From an uncultured Gallionellaceae bacterium (GTDB lineage: Bacteria; Pseudomonadota; Gammaproteobacteria; Burkholderiales; Gallionellaceae), in NCBI GenBank assembly GCA_903847155.1, contig CAINCU010000067.1, forward strand, positions 1 through 64,000: a stretch of DNA of 64,000 nt, written 5' to 3'. This document shows, in pieces, positions 47,110-57,574 of this stretch (position 1 is the stretch's first letter; the number at the start of each line of letters is the position of its first letter). Both the position numbers and the translations under genes were made by a program. The notes under the pieces are model-generated. The model was given only the letters and a program-made list of their open reading frames with translations, had not been told where the DNA came from and made no database searches.

Positions 47110-49115
47110 ACGAACACCAGCAAAACGATCAAAGTGACAAATGTGTAAGTCAGGTACAAATGGATGCGCCCGTGCTGCAACAGCCCGGCCAATGATGCCA
47201 GCTTTTCAGTGATGTGTTTGATCGGCAGATACAGGATGTACCACAGCCTATCATCGCTTTGCCCGTGGTAGCGCGGATGCGTGTCGAACGGGCTGGGCAC
47301 TTCGCGTTCGATCTGGAAGAACGGTTCGAAAATGCGGCGGATCGGATTTCCGAAACCTTCGGCGGTATCCTGCATGCGCGGAGTCTGCGCGGGGAAACCG
47401 CAATCCCACGGCGGGCTGCGGCGCAGGCGGCCATGGTACAAACGACGCACGGCGATTGAAGTCAGCAACCACACGCCCAGTACCGCCAGCAGGAAATACA
47501 GTGGGCTATAGCTGGCACGTTCGGTATCCACCGGTGCCAGGAACACCCAATCGGTCGCGGCATTGCCCAGATGTGTACCCAGCACCATCTGCGTCACCAT
47601 ATCAAGCTGATGCACCACGAACACCGGCGCCAAGCCCAGCACCACGCAAGCCAGTGCCAGCCAGCCCATGCCGATGCGCTCCCAGGTGCCGGCATCATGC
47701 GCGTGTTCCAGCGCTTTCTCACGCGGCTGGCCGAGGAAGATCACGCCGTAGAATTTCACCATTACATATGCGGCCAGTGCCGCTGCCAGCGCGATCACCG
47801 CTGCCGCTACCGGCACCAGCATGTTGATGTAGTTGTTGGGCAATCCCGGCGACAACAGGAAAGCTTGTAACAGCAACCATTCCGAAACGAAACCGTTCAA
47901 CGGCGGCAAGCCTGCAATCGCCAGCACACCGATCAGCATTAACACCGCCGCCCACGGCATGCGGTGAATCAATCCGCCCAATCGTCCCATGTTGCGCTCT
48001 CCGGTGGCATGCAGAATGGAGCCGGTACCAATGAACAGCAGGCTCTTGAACATGGCGTGGTTCAGGCTGTGATACAGGGTTGCGGTAAGCGCCAGCGCCG
48101 CCAGCGTATTTTTGCCGTACACGTGAAAAATGATGGTGAGGCCAATGCCAACCAGCAACAGGCCGATATTCTCGATGGAGGAATAAGCCAGCAGCCTCTT
48201 CATGTCGCCCTGCACGGCGGCGAACATCACGCCGAACACCGCAGTAATCAGTCCAAGCGCCAATGCCAGCACACCCCACCACCACAGTTGCGTGCCCAAC
48301 AGATCGAAAGTTACGCGCAGAATGCCGTAGATCGCTGTCTTCAGCATTATACCGCTCATCAGCGCGGATACCGGCGAAGGCGCGGCGGGATGCGCTTCGG
48401 GCAACCACACATGCATCGGCAACACACCTGCCTTTGCTCCGAAACCGAACAGCGCCAGCAGGAAGGCCGCCGATGACCAGAACTGGGTCAGATGTCCAGC
48501 GCGCATCGCGTCGAACGTGTATGCACCAATACCCAATCCGGCCTGCATCACACCGAAGCTCAACAGGATGGAAATGGCACCGACATGCGCGATCAGCAGA
48601 TAGAGATAGCCCGCTTTGCGGATATCGGGAACGCTGTGATCGGTGGTGACCAGAAAGTAGGAAGACAGCGCCATGGTTTCCCATGCCACCATGAACATGT
48701 AAGCATCATTCGCCAGCAACACCAGTGCCATGCCGACGAGGAACAAGTGATATTCGAGACACAACAGACCGAGCGTGCCGCCCGCCATGGTCTTGAAATA
48801 ACCGGCGCTGAATATGGATATGCCCAACGACGCGCCGCCCAGCAGGATCAAAAAGAAAGCGGAAAGTTGATCGAGGCGCAGATGGAAAGGCAGATCGGGC
48901 AAACCGAGCGGCAACACCATGATGTTGGGAGAAGAGGCGAGCGCCCACATACCCGCGACCGCCAACAGCAGCGATACCATCGCGCTCAGCGGAAAAATGA
49001 CGTTATTGATGAACTGCGGTTTGCGTTGCAGAAACAACCCGGCAACCCCGAGCGCTATCCAGAACTGAACCAGCCAACCAACTACATCCAACGGTAATAT
49101 CCCAACGTCACCCAT
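47106..49115 (-). CDS. hyfB: HyfB/NuoL-like antiporter subunit
   Basis: The 669-residue protein is the first gene of the cluster and a large Mrp/NuoL-type antiporter subunit. It contains GFGAKAGVLPMHVWLPEAHPAAPSPVSALMSGIMLKTAIYGILR and LLAYSSIENIGLLLVGIGLT, with about sixteen membrane helices and a hydrophilic region near the end, as in HyfB/HycC. Together the six genes give two antiporter-like subunits, HyfE, HyfC and the Ni-free HyfG/HyfI core. HyfA- and HyfH-type ferredoxin subunits are absent. Confidence 0.93.
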   Translation of the reverse strand: MGDVGILPLDVVGWLVQFWIALGVAGLFLQRKPQFINNVIFPLSAMVSLLLAVAGMWALASSPNIMVLPLGLPDLPFHLRLDQLSAFFLILLGGASLGISIFSAGYFKTMAGGTLGLLCLEYHLFLVGMALVLLANDAYMFMVAWETMALSSYFLVTTDHSVPDIRKAGYLYLLIAHVGAISILLSFGVMQAGLGIGAYTFDAMRAGHLTQFWSSAAFLLALFGFGAKAGVLPMHVWLPEAHPAAPSPVSALMSGIMLKTAIYGILRVTFDLLGTQLWWWGVLALALGLITAVFGVMFAAVQGDMKRLLAYSSIENIGLLLVGIGLTIIFHVYGKNTLAALALTATLYHSLNHAMFKSLLFIGTGSILHATGERNMGRLGGLIHRMPWAAVLMLIGVLAIAGLPPLNGFVSEWLLLQAFLLSPGLPNNYINMLVPVAAAVIALAAALAAYVMVKFYGVIFLGQPREKALEHAHDAGTWERIGMGWLALACVVLGLAPVFVVHQLDMVTQMVLGTHLGNAATDWVFLAPVDTERASYSPLYFLLAVLGVWLLTSIAVRRLYHGRLRRSPPWDCGFPAQTPRMQDTAEGFGNPIRRIFEPFFQIEREVPSPFDTHPRYHGQSDDRLWYILYLPIKHITEKLASLAGLLQHGRIHLYLTYTFVTLIVLLVFV

Positions 49116-49433
49116 CTGGCGTTACTTGTGTCCCTATAATTAAATCTCTACAGGCTCAATTCTCCATCCCTTAGGACGAAAGCTGGTTGAAAACCAGCGC
49201 ATTGAAGTTCGCATCTGATAGCTCGCTAGTTTGCTGTGTGGTGCTTTATTTTGCAACAATATTTTAAGTTTACTACCTTGTTCGAATGCAGTTCAAGAAA
49301 CAAATCAATAAATTAGACTTAATACCCCAACAGCGTAACCCGAACGAGTTATTTGCTACGACTTTGACTCCTAATTATAGACACGGCACGAATTATCCGC
49401 GAACTTTATCGTGATTGAATTGCCGTATTTTGT
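49116..49433. other. Intergenic region upstream of the hyf-like cluster
   Basis: About 320 bp, AT-rich. It should hold the minus-strand promoter of the hyf-like operon, but I see no clear sigma-70 or sigma-54 element. No ORF with a ribosome site is visible. Confidence 0.4.
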
Positions 49434-49863
49434 ATGAAAAAAGAAGACGCAAGAACACAAACAAGGGAGATACTTCACAAAAGGCGCAAGCAAGTCATTC
49501 ACTTGCACTGAAGGGGATGTCAGTCATGCAAATTTTGAGCACAGCGGACTCAGTTGGTACGCCGTGAACACAGCGATCACGCGATATTCGGCAGCTGGGG
49601 TTGCCGCACTCAAGCCTGAAGGGCGAGAAAAGAAGCAATGCAGCGGACGAGTGCTGAACGAAGTACAAGAAACGGCAATTCGGCAAATCATCTGCGACAA
49701 GCGGCAGGAACAACTGAAGATGGAATTTGCGCTGTGGAATCGAGCTGCTGGCATGCAGTTGATTGAGCGCGAATGCGGAATCAAGCTCTCAGTGCGCGGA
49801 GTGGGGAAACTACTTCAAGCGCTGGGCATCGCGTTCCTGTTTTCTGCGCGTTCGCAGAGTTAA
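49434..49863 (+). pseudogene. Decayed N-terminal part of an IS630-type transposase
   Basis: Read across frames the sequence gives MKKEDARTQTREILHKRRKQVIHLH, then KGMSVMQILSTADSVGTP, then VNTAITRYSAAGVAALKPEGREKKQCSGRVLNEVQETAIRQIICDKRQEQLKMEFALWNRAAGMQLIERECGIKLSVRGVGKLLQALGI. This is the helix-turn-helix region of IS630-family transposases. At least two frameshifts or stops interrupt it and the catalytic DDE part is absent. No terminal inverted repeats were found. It is a dead remnant. Confidence 0.8.
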
Positions 49864-49993
49864 GCTCGCATTGTCATGCCACAGAACCTTGCAATTTTTC
49901 CGTGTGCATATCGCGCTGCTCAAAGATTCGTCTATGCTGCCAAACAGATTCGGGGAATACCCAATGCTTGCTTCCATACTTTGGTTTTAATCA

Positions 49994-50656
49994 ATGCCCA
50001 CTATTCATCAAATCGTCCGTATTCACCCGCGCCTGCTTACCTCGATAGCCGCAGGAATTTTTATCGGACTGACTATCCCTGCGCAATGGAGTCCGCTTAC
50101 ACGGGCGCTGATCGGCTGGAATGTCACGGTGTGGTCTTATCTGTGTTTGATGGCATGGCTGATGATGCGCGCAAGCCATGCCAGAGTGCGCATGCTCGCC
50201 GAGCAGGAGGACAAGAGTTCGATCAGTGTTCTGGCAATCATGTCGCTGGCTGCGGTGGTCAGTCTGGCAGCGATTGTCTTTGAGTTATCGACAGTCAAGA
50301 CTTTGACTTTCAATAGTCGTCTGGCCCACTACGCGTTCACCGGCGCGACCGTATTCGGCTCATGGTGCCTGCTGGCAACCCTGTTCACCTTTCACTACGC
50401 ACGGGTTTTTTACAGGTCGCCGCTAGCGCAGCGCGCACTGCGTTTTCCCGACAACGAGGAGAATCCAAACTATTGGGATTTTCTTTATTTCTCGTTCACT
50501 GTCGCAGTGGCAGCGCAAACATCCGATGTCTCGGTGATGTCCCGTTCGATGCGCAAGACCGTGCTCGCGCAATCGGTACTCAGTTTTTTATTCAACGTCG
50601 CCATCATTGGCCTGTCGATCAATATTGCCGCCGGATTAGTCGGGACATTAGTCTAG
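49994..50656 (+). CDS. DUF1345-family membrane protein
   Basis: The 220-residue protein has about five membrane helices and the DUF1345 pattern: HPRLLTSIAAGIFIGL, LTRALIGWNVTVWSYL, HYAFTGATVFGSWCLLATLFTFHYARVFY, NYWDFLYFSFTVAVAAQTSDVSVMSRSMRKTVLAQSVLSFLFNVAIIGLSINI. The FTVAVAAQTSDV segment followed by a final helix recalls the pore region of ion channels, but the family has no assigned function. No strong RBS is seen before the ATG. Confidence 0.85.
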   Translation: MPTIHQIVRIHPRLLTSIAAGIFIGLTIPAQWSPLTRALIGWNVTVWSYLCLMAWLMMRASHARVRMLAEQEDKSSISVLAIMSLAAVVSLAAIVFELSTVKTLTFNSRLAHYAFTGATVFGSWCLLATLFTFHYARVFYRSPLAQRALRFPDNEENPNYWDFLYFSFTVAVAAQTSDVSVMSRSMRKTVLAQSVLSFLFNVAIIGLSINIAAGLVGTLV

Positions 50657-50677
50657 AGTTGCTCTGAATCAGCAGCC

Positions 50678-51067
50678 TCAAGCAACCTCCCCATCCACAT
50701 AAAGCCAGCCCCCCTCTTCGCGCACGAAGCGGCTGACTTCATGCAGCCGATGCGCGCGCCCATTAACTTTGTAGCGTGCAACAAACTCGACGATGGCGTG
50801 TTCGGCATCTTGTTGTTCATGGCGTTTCACTTCCAATCCAAGCCACTTGGTATGCGTTTCTTCTGCCAGTCCCAATGCTGACGGGCGTGTCGACGGATGC
50901 CAGGTCGCCAGCATGTAGTCTTCACACAGCAATGTGTAAGCGGTGTAGCGCGAGCGCATAAGGGCTTCGGCGGTGGGGGCTGCTTCGTTATTATCCACGT
51001 AGCGTGCGCAACAAGCGATGTAAGGTTTGGTGCTGCCGCAGGGACAAAGGTTTGAATTTGATTTCAT
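50678..51067 (-). CDS. YchJ-family SEC-C motif protein
   Basis: The ATG at 51067 gives MKSNSNLCPCGSTKPYIACC, the N-terminal zinc-binding SEC-C-like motif of the UPF0225/YchJ family; the ORF-track form is 30 residues longer without homology. The 129-residue protein continues with ALMRSRYTAYTLLCEDYMLATWHPSTRP and an NTF2-like domain ending HEVSRFVREEGGWLYVDGE. The molecular function is unknown. It is convergent with the DUF1345 gene. Confidence 0.9.
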   Translation of the reverse strand: MKSNSNLCPCGSTKPYIACCARYVDNNEAAPTAEALMRSRYTAYTLLCEDYMLATWHPSTRPSALGLAEETHTKWLGLEVKRHEQQDAEHAIVEFVARYKVNGRAHRLHEVSRFVREEGGWLYVDGEVA

Positions 51068-51128
51068 GATTGTGACAGTTGCCCGCTCATACCCTCCCAC
51101 GGCGAGAGGTGATAAGCAGCGGAGGTAT

Positions 51129-52496
<1,368 letters not shown>

Positions 52497-52563
52497 TTAT
52501 TGACGCGCAACCGCTCACTACATTGACCGTGTTACCAAACCGAATAGCCAGAGTACGCCGAGT

Positions 52564-53544
52564 TTAGTTCTGCCACAGCGGCGGTTCTTCCATCAGGGCG
52601 ATCTGTTCGCGCAATTCAAGAATGCGATTCTGCCAATAGATTTGCGTGTTGAACCACGGGAAAGCGTGTTTGAAGGCGATGTCGTCCCAGCGCCGTGCCA
52701 ACCATGCGGAATAGTGAATCAAACGCAAGGTGCGCAAGGCTTCGATGAGATGCAGTTCGCGCGCATCGAATTCATAAAAATCTTCGTAACCCGCGAGCAC
52801 ATCGCCCATCTGCCGCACGCGGTCTTCGCGTTCGCCGGACAGCAGCATCCACAGGTCTTGCACCGCTGGTCCCATGCGGCTGTCATCGAAGTCAACGAAG
52901 TGCGGGCCGTCGTCCGTCCACAGCACGTTGCCCGCATGGCAATCGCCATGCAAACGCAGTTGCTTCACTTCACCTGCCCTATCGAAACAATGCCGCACGC
53001 CATCCAGCGCTTGCTGCACCACGCTGCGATAAGCCGCGTCGATGTCCGCCGGAATGAAATTATTCGCCAGCAGAAAAGCGCGCGGTTCGATGCCGAAGGT
53101 ATCGATGTTCAACGTGGGCCGATGCTGATAATCCTTGATCGCGCCGACGGCGTGGATACGTCCGAGAAAACGCCCCAGCCATTCCAGCGTGTCGCGGTTT
53201 TCCAGTTCCGGCGCGCGTCCGCCGTGTTTGGAGAAAACGGAAAAACGGAAGCCGTCGAACAGATGCAAAGTTGTACCATCGACCGCCAAGGCAGGAACGA
53301 CGGGTATCTCGCGCTCGACCAATTCCTGCACGAAGGCATGTTCTTCGAGGATGGCTGCGTCCGTCCAGCGTGCCGGTCGATAGAACTTGGCGACCAGCGG
53401 CGTGCTGTCTTCGATACCGACTTGATACACACGGTTCTCGTAGCTGTTGAGCGCCAGCAAGCGACCGTCGCAACGCAGACCGATGCTTTCCAGCGCGTTT
53501 AAAACGCAGTCGGGGGTAAGCAGCGAATAGCTTGGTGTCGTCAT
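52564..53544 (-). CDS. srkA: SrkA/YihE-type stress response kinase
   Basis: A 326-residue aminoglycoside-phosphotransferase-like Ser/Thr kinase. The catalytic loop LHGDCHAGNVLW and metal-binding FVDFDDSRMGP are intact, and the N-terminal RVYQVGIEDSTPLVAKFYRPARWTD contains the ATP lysine. SrkA protects against stress-induced death in E. coli. The ATG at 53544 (AGGGTG upstream) gives the normal length. It lies 15 nt behind the DUF1415 gene. Confidence 0.92.
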   Translation of the reverse strand: MTTPSYSLLTPDCVLNALESIGLRCDGRLLALNSYENRVYQVGIEDSTPLVAKFYRPARWTDAAILEEHAFVQELVEREIPVVPALAVDGTTLHLFDGFRFSVFSKHGGRAPELENRDTLEWLGRFLGRIHAVGAIKDYQHRPTLNIDTFGIEPRAFLLANNFIPADIDAAYRSVVQQALDGVRHCFDRAGEVKQLRLHGDCHAGNVLWTDDGPHFVDFDDSRMGPAVQDLWMLLSGEREDRVRQMGDVLAGYEDFYEFDARELHLIEALRTLRLIHYSAWLARRWDDIAFKHAFPWFNTQIYWQNRILELREQIALMEEPPLWQN

Positions 53545-53559
53545 GACCAACACCCTACT

Positions 53560-54132
53560 TCATTTTTTGAAATTCTGCACTTCAGCCAGCCCCAACGCAT
53601 TCCAGCCTTCATGCCCCAGCTTGCGCATGGTCGCGATGTTCTTTTCGAAGATCGTTTCCGCTTCCGGGAATGCGGCCACTGCCTCGTCGATACTGGCTTC
53701 GCGGATCAGATGCAAAGTCGGGTACGGCGAGCGATTGGTGTAGTTGGTGATGTCGTCGAACTCGGTGTCGGCGAATTGATATTGCGGATGCATGCTGGCG
53801 ACTTGCAGTTCGCCCGCCAGATCGATATCTTCCAGTGATGCATCCACCACTGCCAGAAAGTCGTTGTAGTCGAGGAAGTCGGTCAACACGTGCGGATGGA
53901 TCAGCAGTATGGTGTCGATGTTGTCGCGGCTGGCTTCGGCCAGCACTTCCAGTTCGCGCAGCACATCGACCAATAATTCCTCCGGCGTTTGCGCCGCACT
54001 CACGAAGTAGCGGATCTGGTTCTTGACGTGGACGCCCTTGGCGAACGGGCACAGGTTAAGACCGATCACCGCGCGCTCCAGCCAGAGTTTGGTGGCAGCG
54101 ATGGCCTCTTCGTTGCTAACTGTGTCGCTCAT
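53560..54132 (-). CDS. DUF1415-family protein
   Basis: The 190-residue soluble protein matches DUF1415: ATKLWLERAVIGLNLCPFAKGVHVKNQIRYFVS, ILLIHPHVLTDFLDYNDFLAVVDASL, LQVASMHPQYQFADTEFDDITNYTNRSPYPTLHLIREAS. The NLCPFA and HPQYQF stretches are invariant-looking and suggest an enzyme, but no activity is established to my knowledge. Its ATG overlaps the rhlE stop (TAATG), so the two are coupled. Confidence 0.9.
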   Translation of the reverse strand: MSDTVSNEEAIAATKLWLERAVIGLNLCPFAKGVHVKNQIRYFVSAAQTPEELLVDVLRELEVLAEASRDNIDTILLIHPHVLTDFLDYNDFLAVVDASLEDIDLAGELQVASMHPQYQFADTEFDDITNYTNRSPYPTLHLIREASIDEAVAAFPEAETIFEKNIATMRKLGHEGWNALGLAEVQNFKK

Positions 54133-55505
54133 TAACGACCGCGTCCGCCGGAACGATGCTGCGCCGAAGCGGGAGCTGCGCCACGTCCTGCGCCGCCCGC
54201 CGGTTTGCCGCCTGTGCCAGTACGCGGTGCGCCACCGCTACGTGCTTGCCCGCCGCCTGTGCGCGCTTGTCCGCCAGCCGCGCGCGGTGCGGATTGGCTG
54301 CGTCCTTGTCCCTGTCCGCGTCCGCCCTGACCACGGTTTTGTCCGTTCAAGATCGGTTCGGCTTTGATGCGCGGATCGGGTTCGAAGCCGGGCACTTGCA
54401 CCACGGGAATCTCGCGCTTGATGAGGCGTTCGATGTCGCTCAGCAATTTCTTTTCGTCGATGCACACCAGCGAACTGGCTTCGCCGTTGCTGCCCGCGCG
54501 TCCGGTGCGTCCGATGCGGTGCACGTAATCTTCCGGCACGTTGGGCAATTCAAAATTCACCACGTGCGGCAGTTCGACAATGTCGATGCCGCGCGCGGCG
54601 ATGTCGGTTGCCACCAGCACTTGCAGCTTGGCGGTTTTGAATTCAGCCAGTGCGCGCGTGCGCGCCGCCTGACTCTTGTTGCCGTGGATCGCCAGCGAAG
54701 GGATGCCTTCCTTGTTCAGATGATCCGCGAGGTTGTTCGCGCCATGCTTGGTGCGGGTGAACACCAGTACCTGGAACCAGTTGTGTTCCTTGATGAGATG
54801 CGTAAGCAGCGTGCGTTTTTTCTCACGGTCCACCGGATACACGCGTTGCTCGATCAACTCGGCAGTCGCATTGCGGCGCGCCACTTCGATCAGCACCGGA
54901 TTATTGAGCAGGCCGTCGGCCAGCAGTTTGATCTCGTCGGAGAAGGTGGCGGAGAACAGCAGGTTCTGGCGTTTCTTGGGCAGCACGGCAAGCACGCGCT
55001 TGATGTCGCGGATGAAGCCCATGTCCAGCATGCGGTCGGCTTCGTCCAGCACCAGTATTTCGACGTGCGACAGATCAACGGTTTTTTGATGCAAGTGGTC
55101 GAGCAAACGTCCCGGTGTCGCCACCAGAATATCCACGCGGCCATGCAGTTGTTTGATCTGTGGATTGATGTTCACGCCGCCGAACATCATCATGGATTTC
55201 AGCGGCAAGTGTTTGCCGTAGATGCGCACGCTTTCTTCCACTTGTGCGGCGAGTTCACGCGTGGGCGTAAGCACCAGTGCGCGGATGTGACCTTTGCCGA
55301 TCACTTGTTTATCAGCGAGAAGCTGCAACAGCGGCAATGTGAAACCGGCGGTTTTGCCGGTGCCGGTCTGCGCGCCGCCCATCAGATCGCCGCCTTTCAA
55401 AATTACGGGAATAGCTTGCGCCTGAATCGGCGTGGGTTCGGTATAACCGCGCTCGGTAACGGCGCGGACGAGCTCTGAGGACAAGCCGAGGGATGCGAAT
55501 GACAT
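54132..55505 (-). CDS. rhlE: ATP-dependent RNA helicase RhlE
   Basis: A DEAD-box helicase with Q motif [14 protein letters not shown], motif [16 protein letters not shown] in [16 protein letters not shown] motif and [10 protein letters not shown]. After the two RecA domains (to about residue 380) the protein ends in a Gly/Arg/Gln/Ala-rich tail ([18 protein letters not shown]), as usual in RhlE for RNA binding. The ATG at 55505 (AGAAAG upstream) gives [16 protein letters not shown] and 457 residues; the ORF track is 34 residues longer. Confidence 0.94.
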   Translation of the reverse strand: MSFASLGLSSELVRAVTERGYTEPTPIQAQAIPVILKGGDLMGGAQTGTGKTAGFTLPLLQLLADKQVIGKGHIRALVLTPTRELAAQVEESVRIYGKHLPLKSMMMFGGVNINPQIKQLHGRVDILVATPGRLLDHLHQKTVDLSHVEILVLDEADRMLDMGFIRDIKRVLAVLPKKRQNLLFSATFSDEIKLLADGLLNNPVLIEVARRNATAELIEQRVYPVDREKKRTLLTHLIKEHNWFQVLVFTRTKHGANNLADHLNKEGIPSLAIHGNKSQAARTRALAEFKTAKLQVLVATDIAARGIDIVELPHVVNFELPNVPEDYVHRIGRTGRAGSNGEASSLVCIDEKKLLSDIERLIKREIPVVQVPGFEPDPRIKAEPILNGQNRGQGGRGQGQGRSQSAPRAAGGQARTGGGQARSGGAPRTGTGGKPAGGAGRGAAPASAQHRSGGRGR

Positions 55506-55696
55506 AATGATTTTCTTTCTTGATACAAACGGCCTGTCGTTCTTGATTTGAACGCCAGTCTGAGGCTGAATGAGGTGGATATTGCGAACCGGAAACGGCG
55601 GCAACAACTAGACTGAAACGATGTCGCGGCGCGCATTGTAACAGCAAGGAGCGCCGCAAGATGCTCATTCGCTGCGTGAAATCACGAATCGCAACA

Positions 55697-55785
55697 ACCA
55701 CCTTCTCTGCAAGCCAATAGATTCGGCATTCTCCATCAATCGTCAATGAAGAACGCCTAATGACGGGCGTTGCGGAGAAGGTGGT
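55697..55785. repeat. Dispersed 3'-end palindromic repeat, copy 6 (variant)
   Basis: Ends 14 nt from the ychF stop. Outer arms ACCACCTTCTCTGCAA and TTGCGGAGAAGGTGGT pair almost perfectly; inside lies GCCTAATGACGGGCGTT, a variant of the family core. Confidence 0.6.
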
Positions 55786-55799
55786 GTTATAAAACCTTG

Positions 55800-56891
55800 C
55801 TAGACGTTAAACAGGAAATTCATCACGTCGCCGTCCTGCACTACGTATTCTTTTCCTTCGACGCGCATCTTGCCCGCTTCTTTCGCGCCGTGTTCGCCTT
55901 TGCAGGCGATGAAGTCGGCGAAGGCGATGGTCTGCGCGCGGATGAAGCCTTTTTCGAAATCGGTGTGGATGACGCCGGCGGCTTGCGGGGCGGTGTCGCC
56001 TTTGTGGATGGTCCAGGCGCGCACTTCTTTGACGCCTGCGGTGAAGTAAGTTTGCAGGCCGAGCAGATTGTAGCCGGTGCGGATCAACTTGTTCAGGCCG
56101 GGTTCGTCGAGGCCGAGGTCAGCGAGGAATTCCAGTTTGTCGGCATCGTCGAGATCGGCCAGTTCGGCCTCGATCTTGGCGCACAGCGCGACGACGGGCG
56201 CGCCCTCTTTCGCGGCGTGTGCGCGCAGCTTGTCCAGATGCGGGTTGTTCTCGAAGCCGTCTTCCAGCACGTTGCCGACATACATAGCGGGTTTGATGGT
56301 GAGCAGGCACAGCGGTTTGATGATGATCATTTCGTCATCACTCAAGTTGAAGGTGCGTGCCGGTTTGCCTTCATTCAGATGCGGCAGCAATTTCTCCAGA
56401 ATGGCGACCAGTTTCTGCGCGTCCTTGTCGCCGGACTTGGCTTTTTTGCCGTCGCGCTGGATGGTGCGTTCCACCACAGCGAGGTCGGCCAGCGCCAGTT
56501 CGGTGAGGATGACTTCGATGTCTGAAATGGGATCGACCTTGCCCGCCACGTGCACCACGTTCTCATCGTCGAAGCAGCGCACAACGTTGACGATGGCATC
56601 GGTCTCACGGATGTTGGCGAGGAACTGGTTGCCCAGACCTTCGCCCTTGGATGCACCCGCCACCAAGCCCGCGATGTCGACAAACTCGACGATGGCCGGT
56701 TGCATGCGTTGCGGTTTGACGATCTTCGCCAGTTCGTCCATGCGCGGGTCGGGCACTTCGACGATACCGACGTTAGGCTCGATGGTGCAGAAGGGGTAGT
56801 TCTCCGCCGCGATGCCCGCCTTGGTAAGCGCGTTGAACAGTGTGGATTTGCCCACGTTGGGGAGACCGACGATACCGCATTTGAGACTCAT
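55800..56891 (-). CDS. ychF: Redox-regulated ATPase YchF
   Basis: YchF is an Obg-related P-loop protein that prefers ATP and associates with ribosomes. Visible are [26 protein letters not shown] (P-loop at the N-terminus), [21 protein letters not shown], a coiled insertion near residues 130-200, and a C-terminal TGS domain ([39 protein letters not shown]). The length of 363 residues is standard. The gene has a long leader with a promoter near 57.07 kb, and the leader contains an inverted copy of part of its own coding sequence. Confidence 0.97.
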   Translation of the reverse strand: MSLKCGIVGLPNVGKSTLFNALTKAGIAAENYPFCTIEPNVGIVEVPDPRMDELAKIVKPQRMQPAIVEFVDIAGLVAGASKGEGLGNQFLANIRETDAIVNVVRCFDDENVVHVAGKVDPISDIEVILTELALADLAVVERTIQRDGKKAKSGDKDAQKLVAILEKLLPHLNEGKPARTFNLSDDEMIIIKPLCLLTIKPAMYVGNVLEDGFENNPHLDKLRAHAAKEGAPVVALCAKIEAELADLDDADKLEFLADLGLDEPGLNKLIRTGYNLLGLQTYFTAGVKEVRAWTIHKGDTAPQAAGVIHTDFEKGFIRAQTIAFADFIACKGEHGAKEAGKMRVEGKEYVVQDGDVMNFLFNV

Positions 56892-56911
56892 GTAAATTCC
56901 TTAATAATCAA

Positions 56912-56957
56912 TGCACCATCAAGCCTAACGTCGGTATCGTCGAAGTGCCCGATCCGC
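56912..56957 (+). repeat. Inverted 46-nt copy of an internal ychF segment in the ychF leader
   Basis: TGCACCATCAAGCCTAACGTCGGTATCGTCGAAGTGCCCGATCCGC on the plus strand matches 44 of 46 bases of the ychF sense sequence found on the minus strand at 56744-56789 (codons for [16 protein letters not shown]). The copy points the opposite way and lies 21 nt before the ychF start. The leader RNA would therefore be complementary to the coding RNA. Confidence 0.85.
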
Positions 56958-57059
56958 TAGAGGCCGCTAGTCGATGGTGAATGGTAGTTGGGACAAAAAA
57001 GCAAAATCAGGGCGTTTTTTCAACGATTTTGTATTGGTTTTGTCTTGGAGAACATGGCG

Positions 57060-57088
57060 ATTATAACCCTCTCGGAAGCTCTACTCAA
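57060..57088 (-). promoter_or_regulatory. Sigma-70-type promoter of ychF
   Basis: On the minus strand TTGAGT and TATAAT are separated by exactly 17 nt. Transcription would begin near 57053, giving a leader of about 160 nt before the ychF ATG. Confidence 0.6.
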
Positions 57089-57273
57089 AAGGCTTTCTGC
57101 CACTGACAGCCGCATCCTACGGGACAAGGTTTTGTGCGGATTTTGTCTAAAGATCAACAAACGTAGCAGCACTTTCCTCGAAGCGACTAGTGTTTGAGGT
57201 CAGCAGATGGCTGATGCGTCTGTGGGCTTCACGATTCAAGTTGCATTTCAGCTCATCCGGCTTGAATGCCTTG

Positions 57274-57379
57274 AAAAATAAAAACCCCCTCAAAAGAGGG
57301 GGAAAAGTCCTGCTTTTAAAAGATACCACACGGGAGACGGTGGAACTTTTAACCGTTGAGGAGGGGTGCTCCCAACTGA
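57274..57379 (-). ncRNA. Candidate small RNA between ychF and pth
   Basis: A promoter-like TTGACA / TATAAT-rich block is followed on the minus strand by about 105 nt of structured sequence without an ORF. GGGAG near the 5' end pairs with CTCCC about 40 nt on, enclosing an ACGGT/ACCGT hairpin. A CTTTTAAAAG palindrome comes next, then a Rho-independent terminator, CCCCCTC-TTTT-GAGGGGG followed by TTTTTATTTTT. The unit is complete: promoter, structured body and terminator. I do not recognise an Rfam family. Alternatively it could be an attenuator on transcripts reading through from pth. Confidence 0.6.
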
Positions 57380-57383
57380 GTAT

Positions 57384-57413
57384 ATTATTATATACTTATA
57401 TTACGAGTGTCAA
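57384..57413 (-). promoter_or_regulatory. Promoter of the candidate small RNA
   Basis: On the minus strand a perfect TTGACA (57413-57408) is followed by overlapping -10 candidates: TATAAT with a 15-nt spacer, or TAATAA with 17 nt. The surrounding region is a long A/T run. Confidence 0.55.
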
Positions 57414-57574
57414 GAAATTTAATTCACAATGAATGCTGAACGGGTTCTTGGAAGTGGAAGAAAATTTGATTGGCCTACTGACCTTCCCCCGGTTTTTCGT
57501 CTTCCAAGAGCGTGGCACACAAGCTGTTGGAGGTTTTCTCTGTGTGCTCTGTGTCTCTGTAGCTAAAAATATTT

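Noticed and set aside
56988-57197. 69-residue ORF between ychF and the candidate sRNA
   Set aside because: No ribosome site or recognisable motif, and it overlaps the ychF promoter on the other strand.
57190-57432. 80-residue plus-strand ORF over the candidate sRNA
   Set aside because: No ribosome binding site, and it runs through a terminator hairpin and an A/T-rich promoter; composition is not gene-like.
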